Below are positions 7,783-17,347 of a DNA stretch of 26,616 bases, in pieces. Position numbers and translations under genes: made by a program. Each line of letters starts with the position of its first letter. The stretch's first letter is position 1. Source of the stretch: Tannerellaceae bacterium (lineage in GTDB: Bacteria; Bacteroidota; Bacteroidia; Bacteroidales; Tannerellaceae); NCBI GenBank assembly GCA_031273385.1, contig JAISRY010000182.1, positions 1 through 26,616 on the forward strand. Reading direction: 5' to 3'. The notes beneath the pieces were generated by a model that searched no databases, was not told the origin of the DNA, and saw nothing but the letters and a program-made list of their open reading frames with translations.

Positions 7783-9159
7783 TTATTGTTTTAAATAATG
7801 ATCGATTGCTTGCGCCGTCTTTCGTCCGGAAGCCATGGCGGTGACGACAAGGCTTGCCCCCGAAGCGGCGTCGCCGGAGACAAAAACGTTCGGGTTGGTG
7901 GCCGGCGACAACTCCTTCAGGATGCCCTCCTCTGCGGGGCGGAGGAAGCCCATGGCCAGGAAGGCCAGGTCGGCTTCGATGACCCACTTTTTCCCTGTCG
8001 GCTTCATTTCGGGGCGTTCGCCCTCGCGGGGCGTCGTCCATTTCACCTCTTCCACCTCTACGCCGGTGAGCCTGTCGCCGTCGCCGATGAAACGGCTGGT
8101 GGCGAGGCTCCACAGGCGGGTGCATCCCTCTTCGTGGCTACTGCTGGTTTTCAGGACTTGGGGATAGGCCGGCCAGGGCGTGGCGGGATTGTAGCCGATG
8201 GGCGGTTGGGGCAGAATCTCGATCTGCGTCACGCTGGCCGCGTCGTGGCGGTTGGCCGTCCCTACGCAGTCGCTGCCCGTATCGCCGCCACCGATGACCA
8301 GTACCCTTTTCCCCTTGGCCTGTATCAGCCGTTCGGGTGGTATGGCGATGCCCTCGAGCAGGCGGTTTTGCTGCCCCAGCAGCTCAAGGGCGAAATGAAT
8401 CCCTTTCAGGTGGCGCCCCTCTACGGGGAGGTCGCGCGGGGTCTCCGCCCCTGTCGCCACGCATACGGCGTCGTATGACCGGACGATCTCTTCGGCGGGT
8501 ATCTTTTCCCCTATGGCTGTGCCGGGGCGGAACGTGATCCCCTCTTCCTCCATCAGGCGGATGCGGCGGTTGATGATCTTCTTGCTCAGTTTGAAATTGG
8601 GTATGCCGAAGCGGAGCAGTCCGCCGGGCAGTTCGTCCCTTTCGTAGACCGTCACGTCGTAGCCTTTGCGGTTGAGCTGGTTGGCCACCGTCAGCCCGGC
8701 CGGCCCGCTACCGACGACGGCTACCCTCTTGCCGTTGCGCACCGGCTTCACCGCCTCGATAAATCCCTCGCGAAAGGCCATTTCGATAATGGCGGCTTCG
8801 TTTTCTCGGATCGTCACCGGCGCGTCGGCGCTCAATTTCAGCACACAGCTTTTCTCGCACAGGGCGGGGCATATCCGTCCGGTAAACTCGGGGAAATCGC
8901 ACGTCCCGCTCAGCACCTGGTACGCCTCTTTCCAGCGGCCTTTCTGAAGCAGCTCCTGCCATTCGGGTTGTTTATTTCCTATCGGGCAAGCCCAATGGCA
9001 AAAGGGGACGCCGCAATCCATGCAGCGCGAGGCTTGTGTCTTGCGGTCGCTACTGTTGAGCGTTTGCTCTACTTCGCTATAATCCTGTATCCGTTCGTGT
9101 ATGGGCCGATAACCGGCTTCTTGTCTTTGTATCGTAAGGAATGCTTTAGGGTTTCCCAT
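7783..9159 (-). CDS. gltD: Glutamate synthase small subunit
   Basis: The NADPH-oxidising beta subunit of glutamate synthase, 458 residues. It passes electrons via FAD and iron-sulfur clusters to GltB. The N-terminal cluster-binding region shows CMDCGVPFCHWACP (Cys 46, 49, 54, 58) and a second group at 97, 101 and 105. The FAD motif GSGPAG is at 150-155 and the NADPH motif GGGDTGSDC at 290-298. It starts 30 bases after gltB and ends 6 bases before asnB, so the three genes form one operon. Nothing looks truncated. Confidence 0.96.
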   Translation of the reverse strand: MGNPKAFLTIQRQEAGYRPIHERIQDYSEVEQTLNSSDRKTQASRCMDCGVPFCHWACPIGNKQPEWQELLQKGRWKEAYQVLSGTCDFPEFTGRICPALCEKSCVLKLSADAPVTIRENEAAIIEMAFREGFIEAVKPVRNGKRVAVVGSGPAGLTVANQLNRKGYDVTVYERDELPGGLLRFGIPNFKLSKKIINRRIRLMEEEGITFRPGTAIGEKIPAEEIVRSYDAVCVATGAETPRDLPVEGRHLKGIHFALELLGQQNRLLEGIAIPPERLIQAKGKRVLVIGGGDTGSDCVGTANRHDAASVTQIEILPQPPIGYNPATPWPAYPQVLKTSSSHEEGCTRLWSLATSRFIGDGDRLTGVEVEEVKWTTPREGERPEMKPTGKKWVIEADLAFLAMGFLRPAEEGILKELSPATNPNVFVSGDAASGASLVVTAMASGRKTAQAIDHYLKQ

Positions 9160-9189
9160 TGTATAATCGCTATCTAAATTGGTTCGTAA

Positions 9190-12100
9190 TTAATAATCGC
9201 GTTGCATCTCGGCAATCTTGCGCTGCAACTTCTTCATCTCTTCTTCCTGTAACACCCTCTTGTATTCGATCGGGACGATACGGATGAACTCATCCACGTA
9301 TTTGTCGAAATGCTCCAGGACACGGCCTGCCAACTGGCTGCCCGTATAGTGGTAGTGCTTTCGGATCAGGCTGTGCAGCTCTTTCCGGGCGGCGCTCTCT
9401 TCGATAAGCGAAAGCTCTACCATCTCCATATTGCAATAGAAATCGAAATCGCCCGCCCTGTTCCATACATAGGCGACGCCGCCGCTCATCCCGGCGGCAA
9501 AGTTACGCCCCGTCTCACCCAGCACGACGACCCGTCCTCCGGTCATGTATTCGCAGCAGTGGTCCCCTACCCCCTCGACGACGGCAATGGCTCCGCTGTT
9601 GCGCACGCAGAAGCGCTCGCCTACCCGTCCGTTGATATACACCTCGCCGCTCGTCGCGCCATACATCAGCGTATTGCCGGCGATCGTATTTTCTTCGGCG
9701 ATAAAGGTCGAGCGCACGGGGGGCATCAGGCTGATGCGTCCGCCGCTAAGCCCTTTCCCCAGGTAGTCGTTCGCCTCCCCCTCAAGCCGGAAATGGATAC
9801 CGTGGGCAAGGAAAGCGCCGAAACTCTGCCCGGCCGACCCTTTGAATTTCACCTGCAACGTATCGTCCGGCAGTCCGGCGTTGCCATACCGCTTGGCGAC
9901 TTCGCCGGAGAGCATCGCTCCCACCGAGCGGTCGGTATTGACAATCACATAATCCAGCGAAACCTCTTTCTTCGACTCAATGGCCGGCATCGCCTGGCGA
10001 ATGATATCCCTATCTTTTACCTTATCTATATCGTGCACCTGTCGCGCGGTATTGCGGATGGCCTCCGATTTGGCCTCTTTGGGGAGGTAGAGCAGGCGTT
10101 TGAAATCCAACAAATCATGCTTCTGGCAGCCGTCGGACGGCTTGCGTTCGATCAGGCCGGTATGCCCGATGACGTCGTCCAGCTTCGCGTACCCCATTTC
10201 AGCCAGGTATTCCCGTACCTCTTCGGCCAGGAAACGGAAGAAGTTCACCAGGTATTCGTGACGCCCGTAGAAACGCTTGCGCAGCTCCTCGTTTTGCGTG
10301 GCCACGCCTACCGGACAGGTGTTCAGGTGGCACTTGCGCATCATCACACATCCCAGGACAATCAAGGCGGAAGTGGCGAAACCGAACTCTTCGGCGCCCA
10401 TCAGCGCCATCAGCAGGATATCGCGCCCGGTCTTGATCTGCCCGTCGGCCTGCAGGCGAACCTGTCCGCGCAGCCCGTTCAGGGTGAGCGTCTGTTGCGT
10501 CTCGGAAAGCCCCAGTTCGGGAGGCAGTCCCGCATACTTGATGGAGCTGACCGGTGAAGCGCCCGTCCCGCCCTCTGCGCCCGAAATGATAATCCTGTCG
10601 GCTTTGGCCTTGGCGACACCGGCGGCAATCGTCCCCACACCGCTTTCGGATACCAGCTTTACGCTGATCTCGGCGCCGGGGTTGACGTTCTTGAGGTCGA
10701 AGATCAGTTGCGCCAGGTCTTCAATCGAATAGATATCGTGGTGGGGAGGCGGGGATATCAGCGAAATGCCCGGTATGGAATGGCGTGTCCGGGCAATGAC
10801 GTCGTTGACTTTATATCCGGGCAGCTGTCCGCCCTCGCCGGGCTTCGCTCCCTGGGCGATCTTGATCTGTATCTCGTCGGCATTGACCAGGTATTCGGTC
10901 GTCACGCCAAAGCGTCCGGAAGCGACCTGCTTGATGGCCGACCGGATCGACGAACCGTCCGGGCGCGTCGCAAAGCGTGCGGGGTCTTCGCCGCCCTCGC
11001 CCGTATTGCTTCGCCCATGTATTTTGTTCATCGCCAAAGCGATGGTCTCGTGCGCCTCCTTGCTGATCGAGCCGAAGCTCATCGCCCCCGTAACGAACCG
11101 CTTGACGATCTCGTCGACCGGCTCTACCTCGTCCAGCGGGATAGGCTCCCCTTTTTTGAACGTCAGGAAATCGCGCAGGAAAATGGGGGACGCTTTCCCG
11201 TCCACTTCGCGTGAATAGTTTTTGAACAATTGGTAGCTCCCCAGGCGGGTGGCCAGTTGGAGTTTGGAAATGGTTTCCGGATTCCAGGCGTGCATCTCCC
11301 CGTCTTTCCGGTAGCTGTACAGCCCGATATGGTCCAGCATACCGGTAGCCGCTTCGCCGTAGGCCTCCCTGTGCATGGCGATGGTATCCGCCGCAATCTC
11401 TTCCAGGCGAACGCCGCCCACCTTGCTGGTGATTCCACCGAAATAGGCCTGCGTCAGTTCGTCGCTCAGCCCGATCGCCTCGAAGAGTTTGGCGCCGCGG
11501 TAGCTGCGGATCGTACTGATCCCCATCTTGCTGATGATCTTGAAGAGTCCCTTGCAGATCGCCTTTATATAATGTTTGCGCGCCGTTTCGTAATTCAGCT
11601 GAATCTCCTGTTTGTTCACCAAATCCTTGATGATCACAAACGACATATAGGGATTGATCGCGCTGGCGCCAAACCCCAGGAGCAAGGCGGCGTGCATCAC
11701 TTCGCGCATCTCGCCGGTCTCGACGACCAAGGCCGTCTGTACCCGTTTCTGCACCGAAATCAGGTGATGATGGACGGCGCTTACCGCCAACAAGGAGGGG
11801 ATGGGGGCATGCCCGGCATCGACGTTCTTATCGCTCAGTATGATGTAATTGATTCCCTCGGCCACCGACTGTTCGGCCTGCTTGCACAGCCCATCCAGGG
11901 CCGTCCTCAAGCCATTGCACCCTTTGGCGACGTCGAAAACCATCGAAAGCTTGGTGGATTTGAATCCTTTATAGCGGATATTACAGAGTAGGTCGAGCTG
12001 TGTGTTGGTGAGGATCGGGTGGTTCAGGCGTACCATTTTACAGTGGTTCTCGTCCGGAACCAGGATGTTATTGCCTACGGCGCCGATATACTCCGTCAGG

Positions 12101-13704
12101 CTCATCACCAGCTCTTCACGGATCGGGTCGATCGGCGGGTTCGTCACCTGCGCGAACTGCTGCCGGAAGTAGTTATACAGGTTCTGCGGACGGGACGACA
12201 AGACGGCCAACGGGACGTCATTCCCCATCGAGCCGACGGGTTCCGCGCTGCCGGTCGACATCGGGAGGATGATCCGTTCCACATCTTCCCTGCTATAGCC
12301 GAAGATGCGGAGCTTTTTCTCATACTCATCTATCGAATGTGTGATTTTACGGCCGGACTTCAGTTCGTCCAGCTCTACGCGGTTGTTGGAGAGCCATGTC
12401 CGGTAGGGCTTGGCTTCGGCCAACTGTCTTTTCAGTTCGCCGTCGTAATAGACCTCCCCTTTCTCGGTATCGACCATCAGCAGCTTCCCCGGCTGCAGGC
12501 GCCCCTTCTCTTTGATCTCTTCCGGCTTGAAATCCATCACGCCGACTTCGGAAGCGACCAGCAACGTGTCGTTCTTGGTGATCAGGTAACGCGCCGGGCG
12601 CAGTCCGTTCCTGTCCAGCATACCGCCGGCGTACCTGCCGTCGCTGAACAACAACGCCGCCGGGCCGTCCCACGGCTCCATCAATATAGAGTGGTATTCG
12701 TAAAAAGCCTTTAGCTCTTCCGAAATAGGATTGCTTTCGTTGAAACTTTCGGGGATCAGCATGCTCATGGCATGGGGAAGACTCAGCCCGGAAGCCACCA
12801 GGAACTCCAACACATTATCCAAAGAGGCGCTGTCGCTCATCTTGGGCTGGATAATCGGGCATATCTCTCCCATATCAGGGATCGCAGGAGAGGTGAGGAC
12901 GCTCTCACGCGCCTCCATCCACGAACGGTTGCCCCGTATCGTATTGATCTCCCCGTTATGCGCCAGCAAGCGGAAAGGCTGAGCCAGCCCCCAGGTCGGA
13001 AACGTATTCGTGCTAAAGCGGGAATGTACCAACGCCAACCCACTGGTAAAGTAATGGTTGGTCAGGTCGGGAAAGTAATGCCTAAGCTGCATCGACTTCA
13101 ACATCCCCTTATATACGATATTCTTCGTCGACAAAGAGGCCACGTAGAAATCATCTTTCGCCGCCAGGCCGGACGCCGCGACTTTCTTCTCAATACGCTT
13201 ACGCACGATATAGAGCTTCAGCTCAAAGGCATCCTGGTCGTCACAACCGGTAATAAACAGCTGTTTGATGTCCGGCTCGCTCCCCAGGGCGTCTTTCCCC
13301 AGGATAGCGGAATTGACCGGCACCTTACGCAGATGCATCAAACTAAGCCCATCCTTTTCTATCTCTTCGATCATGATACGCAGGATAGCCGCCTGCTGCT
13401 CCTCCTCTTTCGGGAAAAAGACCAGCCCCGTTCCATATTTCCCTTTCTCGGGCACCGGAATCCCTTGCAGCAAAATATACTCGTGGGGAATCTGGAGCAT
13501 GATCCCCGCGCCGTCGCCCGTATTATTGTCGGCGCCCTCCGCCCCGCGGTGACGCATGTTCTCCAATACGTTCAACGCCGACTCCACAATATCGTGAGAC
13601 TTCCTGCCATGAATATTCACCAACATCCCCACCCCGCAAGCATCGTGTTCGTATGCGGGATCGTACAACCCCTGCTTTGTGTTAAAATGATTTCTTTTCT
13701 TCAT
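9190..13704 (-). CDS. gltB: Glutamate synthase large subunit
   Basis: The alpha subunit of glutamate synthase, 1504 residues, full length. It hydrolyses glutamine and transfers the ammonia to 2-oxoglutarate. The N-terminal sequence ends a 22-residue propeptide before Cys23 (HDACGVGM), the catalytic nucleophile expected after processing. The FMN/glutamate synthase domain contains the 3Fe-4S cysteines in CVMMRKCHLNTCPVG. A C-terminal GXGXG-type beta-helix domain follows (around VVVLGETGRNFAAGMSGGVAYV, described here as a motif region). It is first in the gltB-gltD-asnB operon, behind a -7 box at 13757-13764 and a perfect inverted repeat at 13774-13798. Confidence 0.96.
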   Translation of the reverse strand: MKKRNHFNTKQGLYDPAYEHDACGVGMLVNIHGRKSHDIVESALNVLENMRHRGAEGADNNTGDGAGIMLQIPHEYILLQGIPVPEKGKYGTGLVFFPKEEEQQAAILRIMIEEIEKDGLSLMHLRKVPVNSAILGKDALGSEPDIKQLFITGCDDQDAFELKLYIVRKRIEKKVAASGLAAKDDFYVASLSTKNIVYKGMLKSMQLRHYFPDLTNHYFTSGLALVHSRFSTNTFPTWGLAQPFRLLAHNGEINTIRGNRSWMEARESVLTSPAIPDMGEICPIIQPKMSDSASLDNVLEFLVASGLSLPHAMSMLIPESFNESNPISEELKAFYEYHSILMEPWDGPAALLFSDGRYAGGMLDRNGLRPARYLITKNDTLLVASEVGVMDFKPEEIKEKGRLQPGKLLMVDTEKGEVYYDGELKRQLAEAKPYRTWLSNNRVELDELKSGRKITHSIDEYEKKLRIFGYSREDVERIILPMSTGSAEPVGSMGNDVPLAVLSSRPQNLYNYFRQQFAQVTNPPIDPIREELVMSLTEYIGAVGNNILVPDENHCKMVRLNHPILTNTQLDLLCNIRYKGFKSTKLSMVFDVAKGCNGLRTALDGLCKQAEQSVAEGINYIILSDKNVDAGHAPIPSLLAVSAVHHHLISVQKRVQTALVVETGEMREVMHAALLLGFGASAINPYMSFVIIKDLVNKQEIQLNYETARKHYIKAICKGLFKIISKMGISTIRSYRGAKLFEAIGLSDELTQAYFGGITSKVGGVRLEEIAADTIAMHREAYGEAATGMLDHIGLYSYRKDGEMHAWNPETISKLQLATRLGSYQLFKNYSREVDGKASPIFLRDFLTFKKGEPIPLDEVEPVDEIVKRFVTGAMSFGSISKEAHETIALAMNKIHGRSNTGEGGEDPARFATRPDGSSIRSAIKQVASGRFGVTTEYLVNADEIQIKIAQGAKPGEGGQLPGYKVNDVIARTRHSIPGISLISPPPHHDIYSIEDLAQLIFDLKNVNPGAEISVKLVSESGVGTIAAGVAKAKADRIIISGAEGGTGASPVSSIKYAGLPPELGLSETQQTLTLNGLRGQVRLQADGQIKTGRDILLMALMGAEEFGFATSALIVLGCVMMRKCHLNTCPVGVATQNEELRKRFYGRHEYLVNFFRFLAEEVREYLAEMGYAKLDDVIGHTGLIERKPSDGCQKHDLLDFKRLLYLPKEAKSEAIRNTARQVHDIDKVKDRDIIRQAMPAIESKKEVSLDYVIVNTDRSVGAMLSGEVAKRYGNAGLPDDTLQVKFKGSAGQSFGAFLAHGIHFRLEGEANDYLGKGLSGGRISLMPPVRSTFIAEENTIAGNTLMYGATSGEVYINGRVGERFCVRNSGAIAVVEGVGDHCCEYMTGGRVVVLGETGRNFAAGMSGGVAYVWNRAGDFDFYCNMEMVELSLIEESAARKELHSLIRKHYHYTGSQLAGRVLEHFDKYVDEFIRIVPIEYKRVLQEEEMKKLQRKIAEMQRDY

Positions 13705-13756
13705 TATTGCTGACCTTGTGTTCGTATATTCCTAATAAATTTGTCATTTTGTTGCG

Positions 13757-13764
13757 CAAATATA
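13757..13764 (-). promoter_or_regulatory. -7 promoter box for gltB operon
   Basis: The minus strand reads TATATTTG, matching TAnnTTTG, 52 bases before the gltB ATG, which gives a leader of roughly 45 nt. The candidate -33 region falls inside the inverted repeat at 13774-13798, so a regulator bound there could block or recruit RNA polymerase. Confidence 0.55.
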
Positions 13765-13773
13765 GAAGTTATA

Positions 13774-13798
13774 TCTCAAACTGCTATCCTTTTTGAGA
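13774..13798. promoter_or_regulatory. Inverted repeat over the gltB -33 region (operator or folB terminator)
   Basis: TCTCAAA (13774-13780) and TTTGAGA (13792-13798) are perfect 7-base arms separated by 11 bases. The site begins 9 bases upstream of the gltB -7 box, which suits a dimeric regulator. It also lies 20 bases past the folB stop and could be a weak terminator, but no T-run follows it on the minus strand. Confidence 0.4.
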
Positions 13799-13818
13799 AA
13801 TAAATGGCATTTTTTTTG

Positions 13819-14184
13819 TCACGAGGGGTATGTCTCTTTCAGGATGACCGATGCACGGCCTGCCTCACCGCCGACGGGAGGATTCAATTTCGAGAGGGTC
13901 AGCTCGATCTCTTCCAACTGCGGGAAATGCGTTTTCAGGGAATGAAGGATACGGCCAGCCACATGTTCCAATAATTTCGACGGGATCTTCATCTCCGCCT
14001 CGATAAGACGATAGACGGCGCCGTAATTAATGGTGTCGTCCAGGTCGTCGCTCGAAAGCGCCCTTTCTATCGGGGCTGTGAGCGTCAGATGAACCAGAAA
14101 ATGATTCCCCGCCAGCGTTTCCTGAGGCAATACACCATGAAAAGCATAGAATCTGAGATCGTTAAGTTCTATTTTACATTTCAT
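13819..14184 (-). CDS. folB: Dihydroneopterin aldolase
   Basis: Folate-pathway enzyme that splits 7,8-dihydroneopterin into 6-hydroxymethyl-dihydropterin and glycolaldehyde; 121 residues, standard size. The family opening IELNDLRFYAFHGVLPQE includes the active-site glutamate (E22), and the C-terminal LSKLNPP supplies the catalytic lysine (K99). I chose the ATG at 14184. An upstream ATG at 14262 would add 26 hydrophobic residues unlike the family and would overlap the promoter. It is transcribed alone and diverges from the bactofilin gene. Confidence 0.93.
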   Translation of the reverse strand: MKCKIELNDLRFYAFHGVLPQETLAGNHFLVHLTLTAPIERALSSDDLDDTINYGAVYRLIEAEMKIPSKLLEHVAGRILHSLKTHFPQLEEIELTLSKLNPPVGGEAGRASVILKETYPS

Positions 14185-14230
14185 ATTTAGGATAATTAAG
14201 AGGTAAAAGTCAGCAATTAAGCCAATATTG

Positions 14231-14238
14231 CAAAAATA
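14231..14238 (-). promoter_or_regulatory. -7 promoter box for folB
   Basis: The minus strand reads TATTTTTG (TAnnTTTG), 46 bases before the folB ATG. It lies only 6 bases from the oppositely oriented -7 box of the bactofilin gene, so the two polymerase sites overlap. Confidence 0.5.
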
Positions 14239-14244
14239 TAATTT

Positions 14245-14252
14245 TATATTTG
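14245..14252 (+). promoter_or_regulatory. -7 promoter box for the bactofilin gene
   Basis: The plus strand reads TATATTTG (TAnnTTTG). Transcription would begin near 14258, which argues against the upstream in-frame ATG at 14257 and for the start at 14287. A standard -33 TTTG at 19-20 bases spacing is not seen. Confidence 0.5.
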
Positions 14253-14286
14253 CAAATTGCATAAATATAGATATATAATTATTACT

Positions 14287-14646
14287 ATGAAAATAAAGTT
14301 TAAGGAAGAAGCGCCGTCAAGCGCGCTACATAATATTCTGGGCGTTGGTACAACCATAAAGGGTGATATCATCACCGATGGGGATTTTCGCCTGAATGGC
14401 AGGGTTGAAGGAAATATCAATTGTGCCGCAAAGATCGTTATTGGGCCTAAGGGTCAAATCAACGGGGACATTGTATCCGTCAATGCCGAAATCTTCGGGA
14501 CGGTAGTCGGAAGTATTCGCACCAGTGGTGCGTTGGTGTTGAAAGCATCCTCCATCGTGACGGGCGATATCTATGCCCAAACATTGGAAATAGAGCCAAA
14601 TGCTAAATTCAGTGGCGTTTGTAATATGATATCTACAGAGAATTAA
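14287..14646 (+). CDS. Bactofilin (polymer-forming cytoskeletal protein)
   Basis: A 119-residue bactofilin (DUF583). These proteins polymerise without nucleotide into filaments that act in cell shape, wall synthesis or polarity. The core is a run of short beta-helix rungs with regular glycines (GTTIKGDIITDGDFRLNG, then GNINCAAKIVIGPKGQINGDI and GSIRTSGALVLKASSIVTGDI in sequence), and hydrophobic residues every second position. The family's short flexible N-terminus precedes it. The only rightward gene in the window, it diverges from folB and converges tail-to-tail with malQ, 11 bases apart. No peptidase or other known bactofilin partner lies beside it. Confidence 0.92.
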   Translation: MKIKFKEEAPSSALHNILGVGTTIKGDIITDGDFRLNGRVEGNINCAAKIVIGPKGQINGDIVSVNAEIFGTVVGSIRTSGALVLKASSIVTGDIYAQTLEIEPNAKFSGVCNMISTEN

Positions 14647-14657
14647 CCGATTGGCAT

Positions 14658-17342
14658 TCACTTTCTGCCGCTCTGTTCAATCATAAATCTAATTTTTGCA
14701 TTAAACACGCCAGCATCCATTAAACTTTCTATCGTCAGGTGCATCCTGTAACGCCAGTAATGAGCCGCGTTCGCAGGGATATTGATCCGTTCCGTTTCAA
14801 TATCCTTCCTCTTTACCGTATCATCAACGGCAAACCAGTCCTGAAGCGGGATAATTGCCAGCATGGATGGAGAGGCCAAATGGTTGGAGACGATCCGGGT
14901 GGCGATCTCCGCCGTACATTCGTCCGGCGCGTCGCCCGGAAGTTGCAGGACGTGGCGGCAGTACCGCTCCCTCCTTGCCCGGTCTTCTTTCCACCAGTTC
15001 CTAAGCGGCGGCATATCATGCGTAGACGTCGTACAAACCGAAAGGTAAGGCAAATACCGTAAGTCGGCAAACTCACGATCTGGCGCCTTGGGCATACGCT
15101 CTATCTCAAGGCTAAGGATCTGCAACTTGCTCATGACATCAGGGACGGATTCGGGGATCATACCCAAATCCTCCCCGCAAACCAGCATCTGCGTAGAAGC
15201 GACAAGGGGCGTCAAGCGTTTGAACGCCTGCGCCCGCCAGAAATGATTATGCCTGTGGTAAAAAAAATCCCAATACAAATGATCGAACGCATACCGGTCG
15301 GTATTCGTTAATTCGCGGTAAATAAATGATTGATTGGCGGAGATACGCGGATGGAATTTCCCCTTTTCATGCCTGTCCCGCAAAAACAGCGCCTCATTGG
15401 CGATGGCATACAGCCCGTTTTTTATCCGGAGCGACGCTTCGTCACGCTTTCCATCAAACAAAGCCTCAATCTTCCTTTGCGTATCACAGAAAGGTTTTAA
15501 CACAAAATGCCGGGACGACGACTGCGCCAGGTAGGCGTTCTTCACCTCATCCGTCAGGTCGCCGAACAGCTCGGGCAAAAAGCCGTCATGAATATGGGGT
15601 GTAGTAAAACGGGATTCATCGAACGACATACCATCATGTTCGATCTCCTCCGTCGAAAGGGGAAGAGCCGGATTGAAACGACCGCACAACCCCTGCACGG
15701 ATTCCTGCGGGATTTCCCATATCCTGAAAAACCCCAGGATATGATCGATCCTGAAACAATCAAAATACCGGCTCAGATGCAACAACCGCCTTTTCCACCA
15801 CGAGAAATCATCCCTTTCCATCGCATCCCAATTATAGGTCGGGAACATCCAGTTCTGCCCATTCACCGAAAAGTCGTCAGGAGGAGCGCCCGCCTGAGCG
15901 TCCAGATTGAAATAGCCCGGCTCCGTCCAAACCTCCACGCTCGTACGGTTCACCCCAATAGGAATATCCCCTTTGAGGACAATCCCATTTCTACGGGCAT
16001 AATCGGAAACACTGCTGAATTGGGTGTGCAATACGAATTGCAGGAAGAAATAGAATGAAATGCCGGGGTAAGCCCCGCTTGCTTTATCGCATAACCGCTC
16101 TATACGTGTTTTATTATAGGCGGCATCGCTCCCCCATTTGGAGAAATCAGGGGTCTTATACTGGTCACGAAAATAGGAATAGGCGGCGTATGGGATAAGC
16201 CAGGGCGCATTTTCCTGATAAAACGCCGCGTATTCCGGCGTATCCAACAGCGCTTTCCCCTCCTGTTCAAAGAATGTACGGCAATAGGCGATCTTATACT
16301 TCAGAACAGCCTCATACTCCACCGATTCCTTACCGTTCAACTCCGCCTGCTTCCCTGCATAAAACGCCGCCTCCCCGGCATCGTTCAGCGCACCCATCCA
16401 CGACAGGTCTATATACAGCGGATGCAACGCGTATATCGAAATCGCACTGTACGGATAAGAGTCCGCCCAGGTGTAACCCATCGTCGTATCGTTCATCGGC
16501 AGCACCTGGATGATCCGCTGGCGCGTTTTTCTTATCCAGTCGATAAATAGACGAAGATCCCCCAAATCGCCCACGCCAAAGCTCCGCTCCGAACGCAAGG
16601 AGAACACCGGAACCACCGTACCGGCGCATCTCCATAAAGGCAGGTTATCCCTGAAATACAATCCCGACACGGCAACCACTTCGTCCTCCCCCTGGGAAGA
16701 GAGGTTGAGCGTCCGGTTCTCATCCGTTTCCCAATACGCCAACTCATGCCTGTCATCGACAACCAGAAACTTGTATTCCAACGGATAACTGACCTTGTTC
16801 GCATCCAGGCTGATTTGCCATTCCGGAAAGGCATCGCAACGAAGAATAAGCGCCTTTTGTATGTCCCAGTTTCCCAAACATTCCTGGTTCCCCGATATGG
16901 CCAGGCGCTGGTTCTTCTCCACGCGCGGAGCGTATATCTTTATGACAAGCCGCTTCGGGCCCTCCATCGCGCTTTCTTCCGTATGAGACGGATGGGCGAA
17001 CAGGCTTCCGGTAAAAGCGGACGAATAAAAAGCAGGGTTGGCCGGACGGGTCTGCCAGTAATCATATAATGTATACCGTCCTGACCGGCTATCCAGTACG
17101 ATGCGATGGTTCTTCTCCCATTCCTCAAAAATCGGCTTATCGTTCCCACTCAGAAAATAGCGGTACTCAATCACCTGCACGCCGGACGGCAAATCCAACT
17201 CCAACTGCCAGTTACCGTTCCCCCGATAAACCATTCCCCGGGCAAAGGCCGGCTCCCACATCCCCAATTCGGGGATGGAACCGACGACGGACAACTTCTG
17301 CCCCCAGACAGTATGAAAATGGATATTGAACGAAACTTTCAT
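14658..17342 (-). CDS. malQ: 4-alpha-glucanotransferase (GH77) with two N-terminal CBM20 modules
   Basis: Amylomaltase/disproportionating enzyme that moves glucan segments between maltodextrins, in glycogen or starch breakdown; 894 residues, much longer than E. coli MalQ (about 690). Two starch-binding CBM20 modules occupy about 1-95 (GMWEPA, then NWQLELDLP) and 130-225. The GH77 barrel follows, with the nucleophile D533 in FRIDH, acid/base E724 in GEDLG and D776 in STHDMPPL. This is the plant-DPE2-like architecture seen in Bacteroidota. The ATG at 17342 begins the first CBM20; a longer frame to 17432 would overlap the end of nrdJ. It starts 5 bases after nrdJ, so it is probably translated from an nrdJ transcript. 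No signal peptide, so cytoplasmic. Confidence 0.95.
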   Translation of the reverse strand: MKVSFNIHFHTVWGQKLSVVGSIPELGMWEPAFARGMVYRGNGNWQLELDLPSGVQVIEYRYFLSGNDKPIFEEWEKNHRIVLDSRSGRYTLYDYWQTRPANPAFYSSAFTGSLFAHPSHTEESAMEGPKRLVIKIYAPRVEKNQRLAISGNQECLGNWDIQKALILRCDAFPEWQISLDANKVSYPLEYKFLVVDDRHELAYWETDENRTLNLSSQGEDEVVAVSGLYFRDNLPLWRCAGTVVPVFSLRSERSFGVGDLGDLRLFIDWIRKTRQRIIQVLPMNDTTMGYTWADSYPYSAISIYALHPLYIDLSWMGALNDAGEAAFYAGKQAELNGKESVEYEAVLKYKIAYCRTFFEQEGKALLDTPEYAAFYQENAPWLIPYAAYSYFRDQYKTPDFSKWGSDAAYNKTRIERLCDKASGAYPGISFYFFLQFVLHTQFSSVSDYARRNGIVLKGDIPIGVNRTSVEVWTEPGYFNLDAQAGAPPDDFSVNGQNWMFPTYNWDAMERDDFSWWKRRLLHLSRYFDCFRIDHILGFFRIWEIPQESVQGLCGRFNPALPLSTEEIEHDGMSFDESRFTTPHIHDGFLPELFGDLTDEVKNAYLAQSSSRHFVLKPFCDTQRKIEALFDGKRDEASLRIKNGLYAIANEALFLRDRHEKGKFHPRISANQSFIYRELTNTDRYAFDHLYWDFFYHRHNHFWRAQAFKRLTPLVASTQMLVCGEDLGMIPESVPDVMSKLQILSLEIERMPKAPDREFADLRYLPYLSVCTTSTHDMPPLRNWWKEDRARRERYCRHVLQLPGDAPDECTAEIATRIVSNHLASPSMLAIIPLQDWFAVDDTVKRKDIETERINIPANAAHYWRYRMHLTIESLMDAGVFNAKIRFMIEQSGRK

Positions 17343-17347
17343 CCGGT

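Noticed and set aside
9310..10557. A 415-codon rightward open frame opposite gltB
   Set aside because: Antisense shadow; the GltB frame holds the catalytic and cluster residues.
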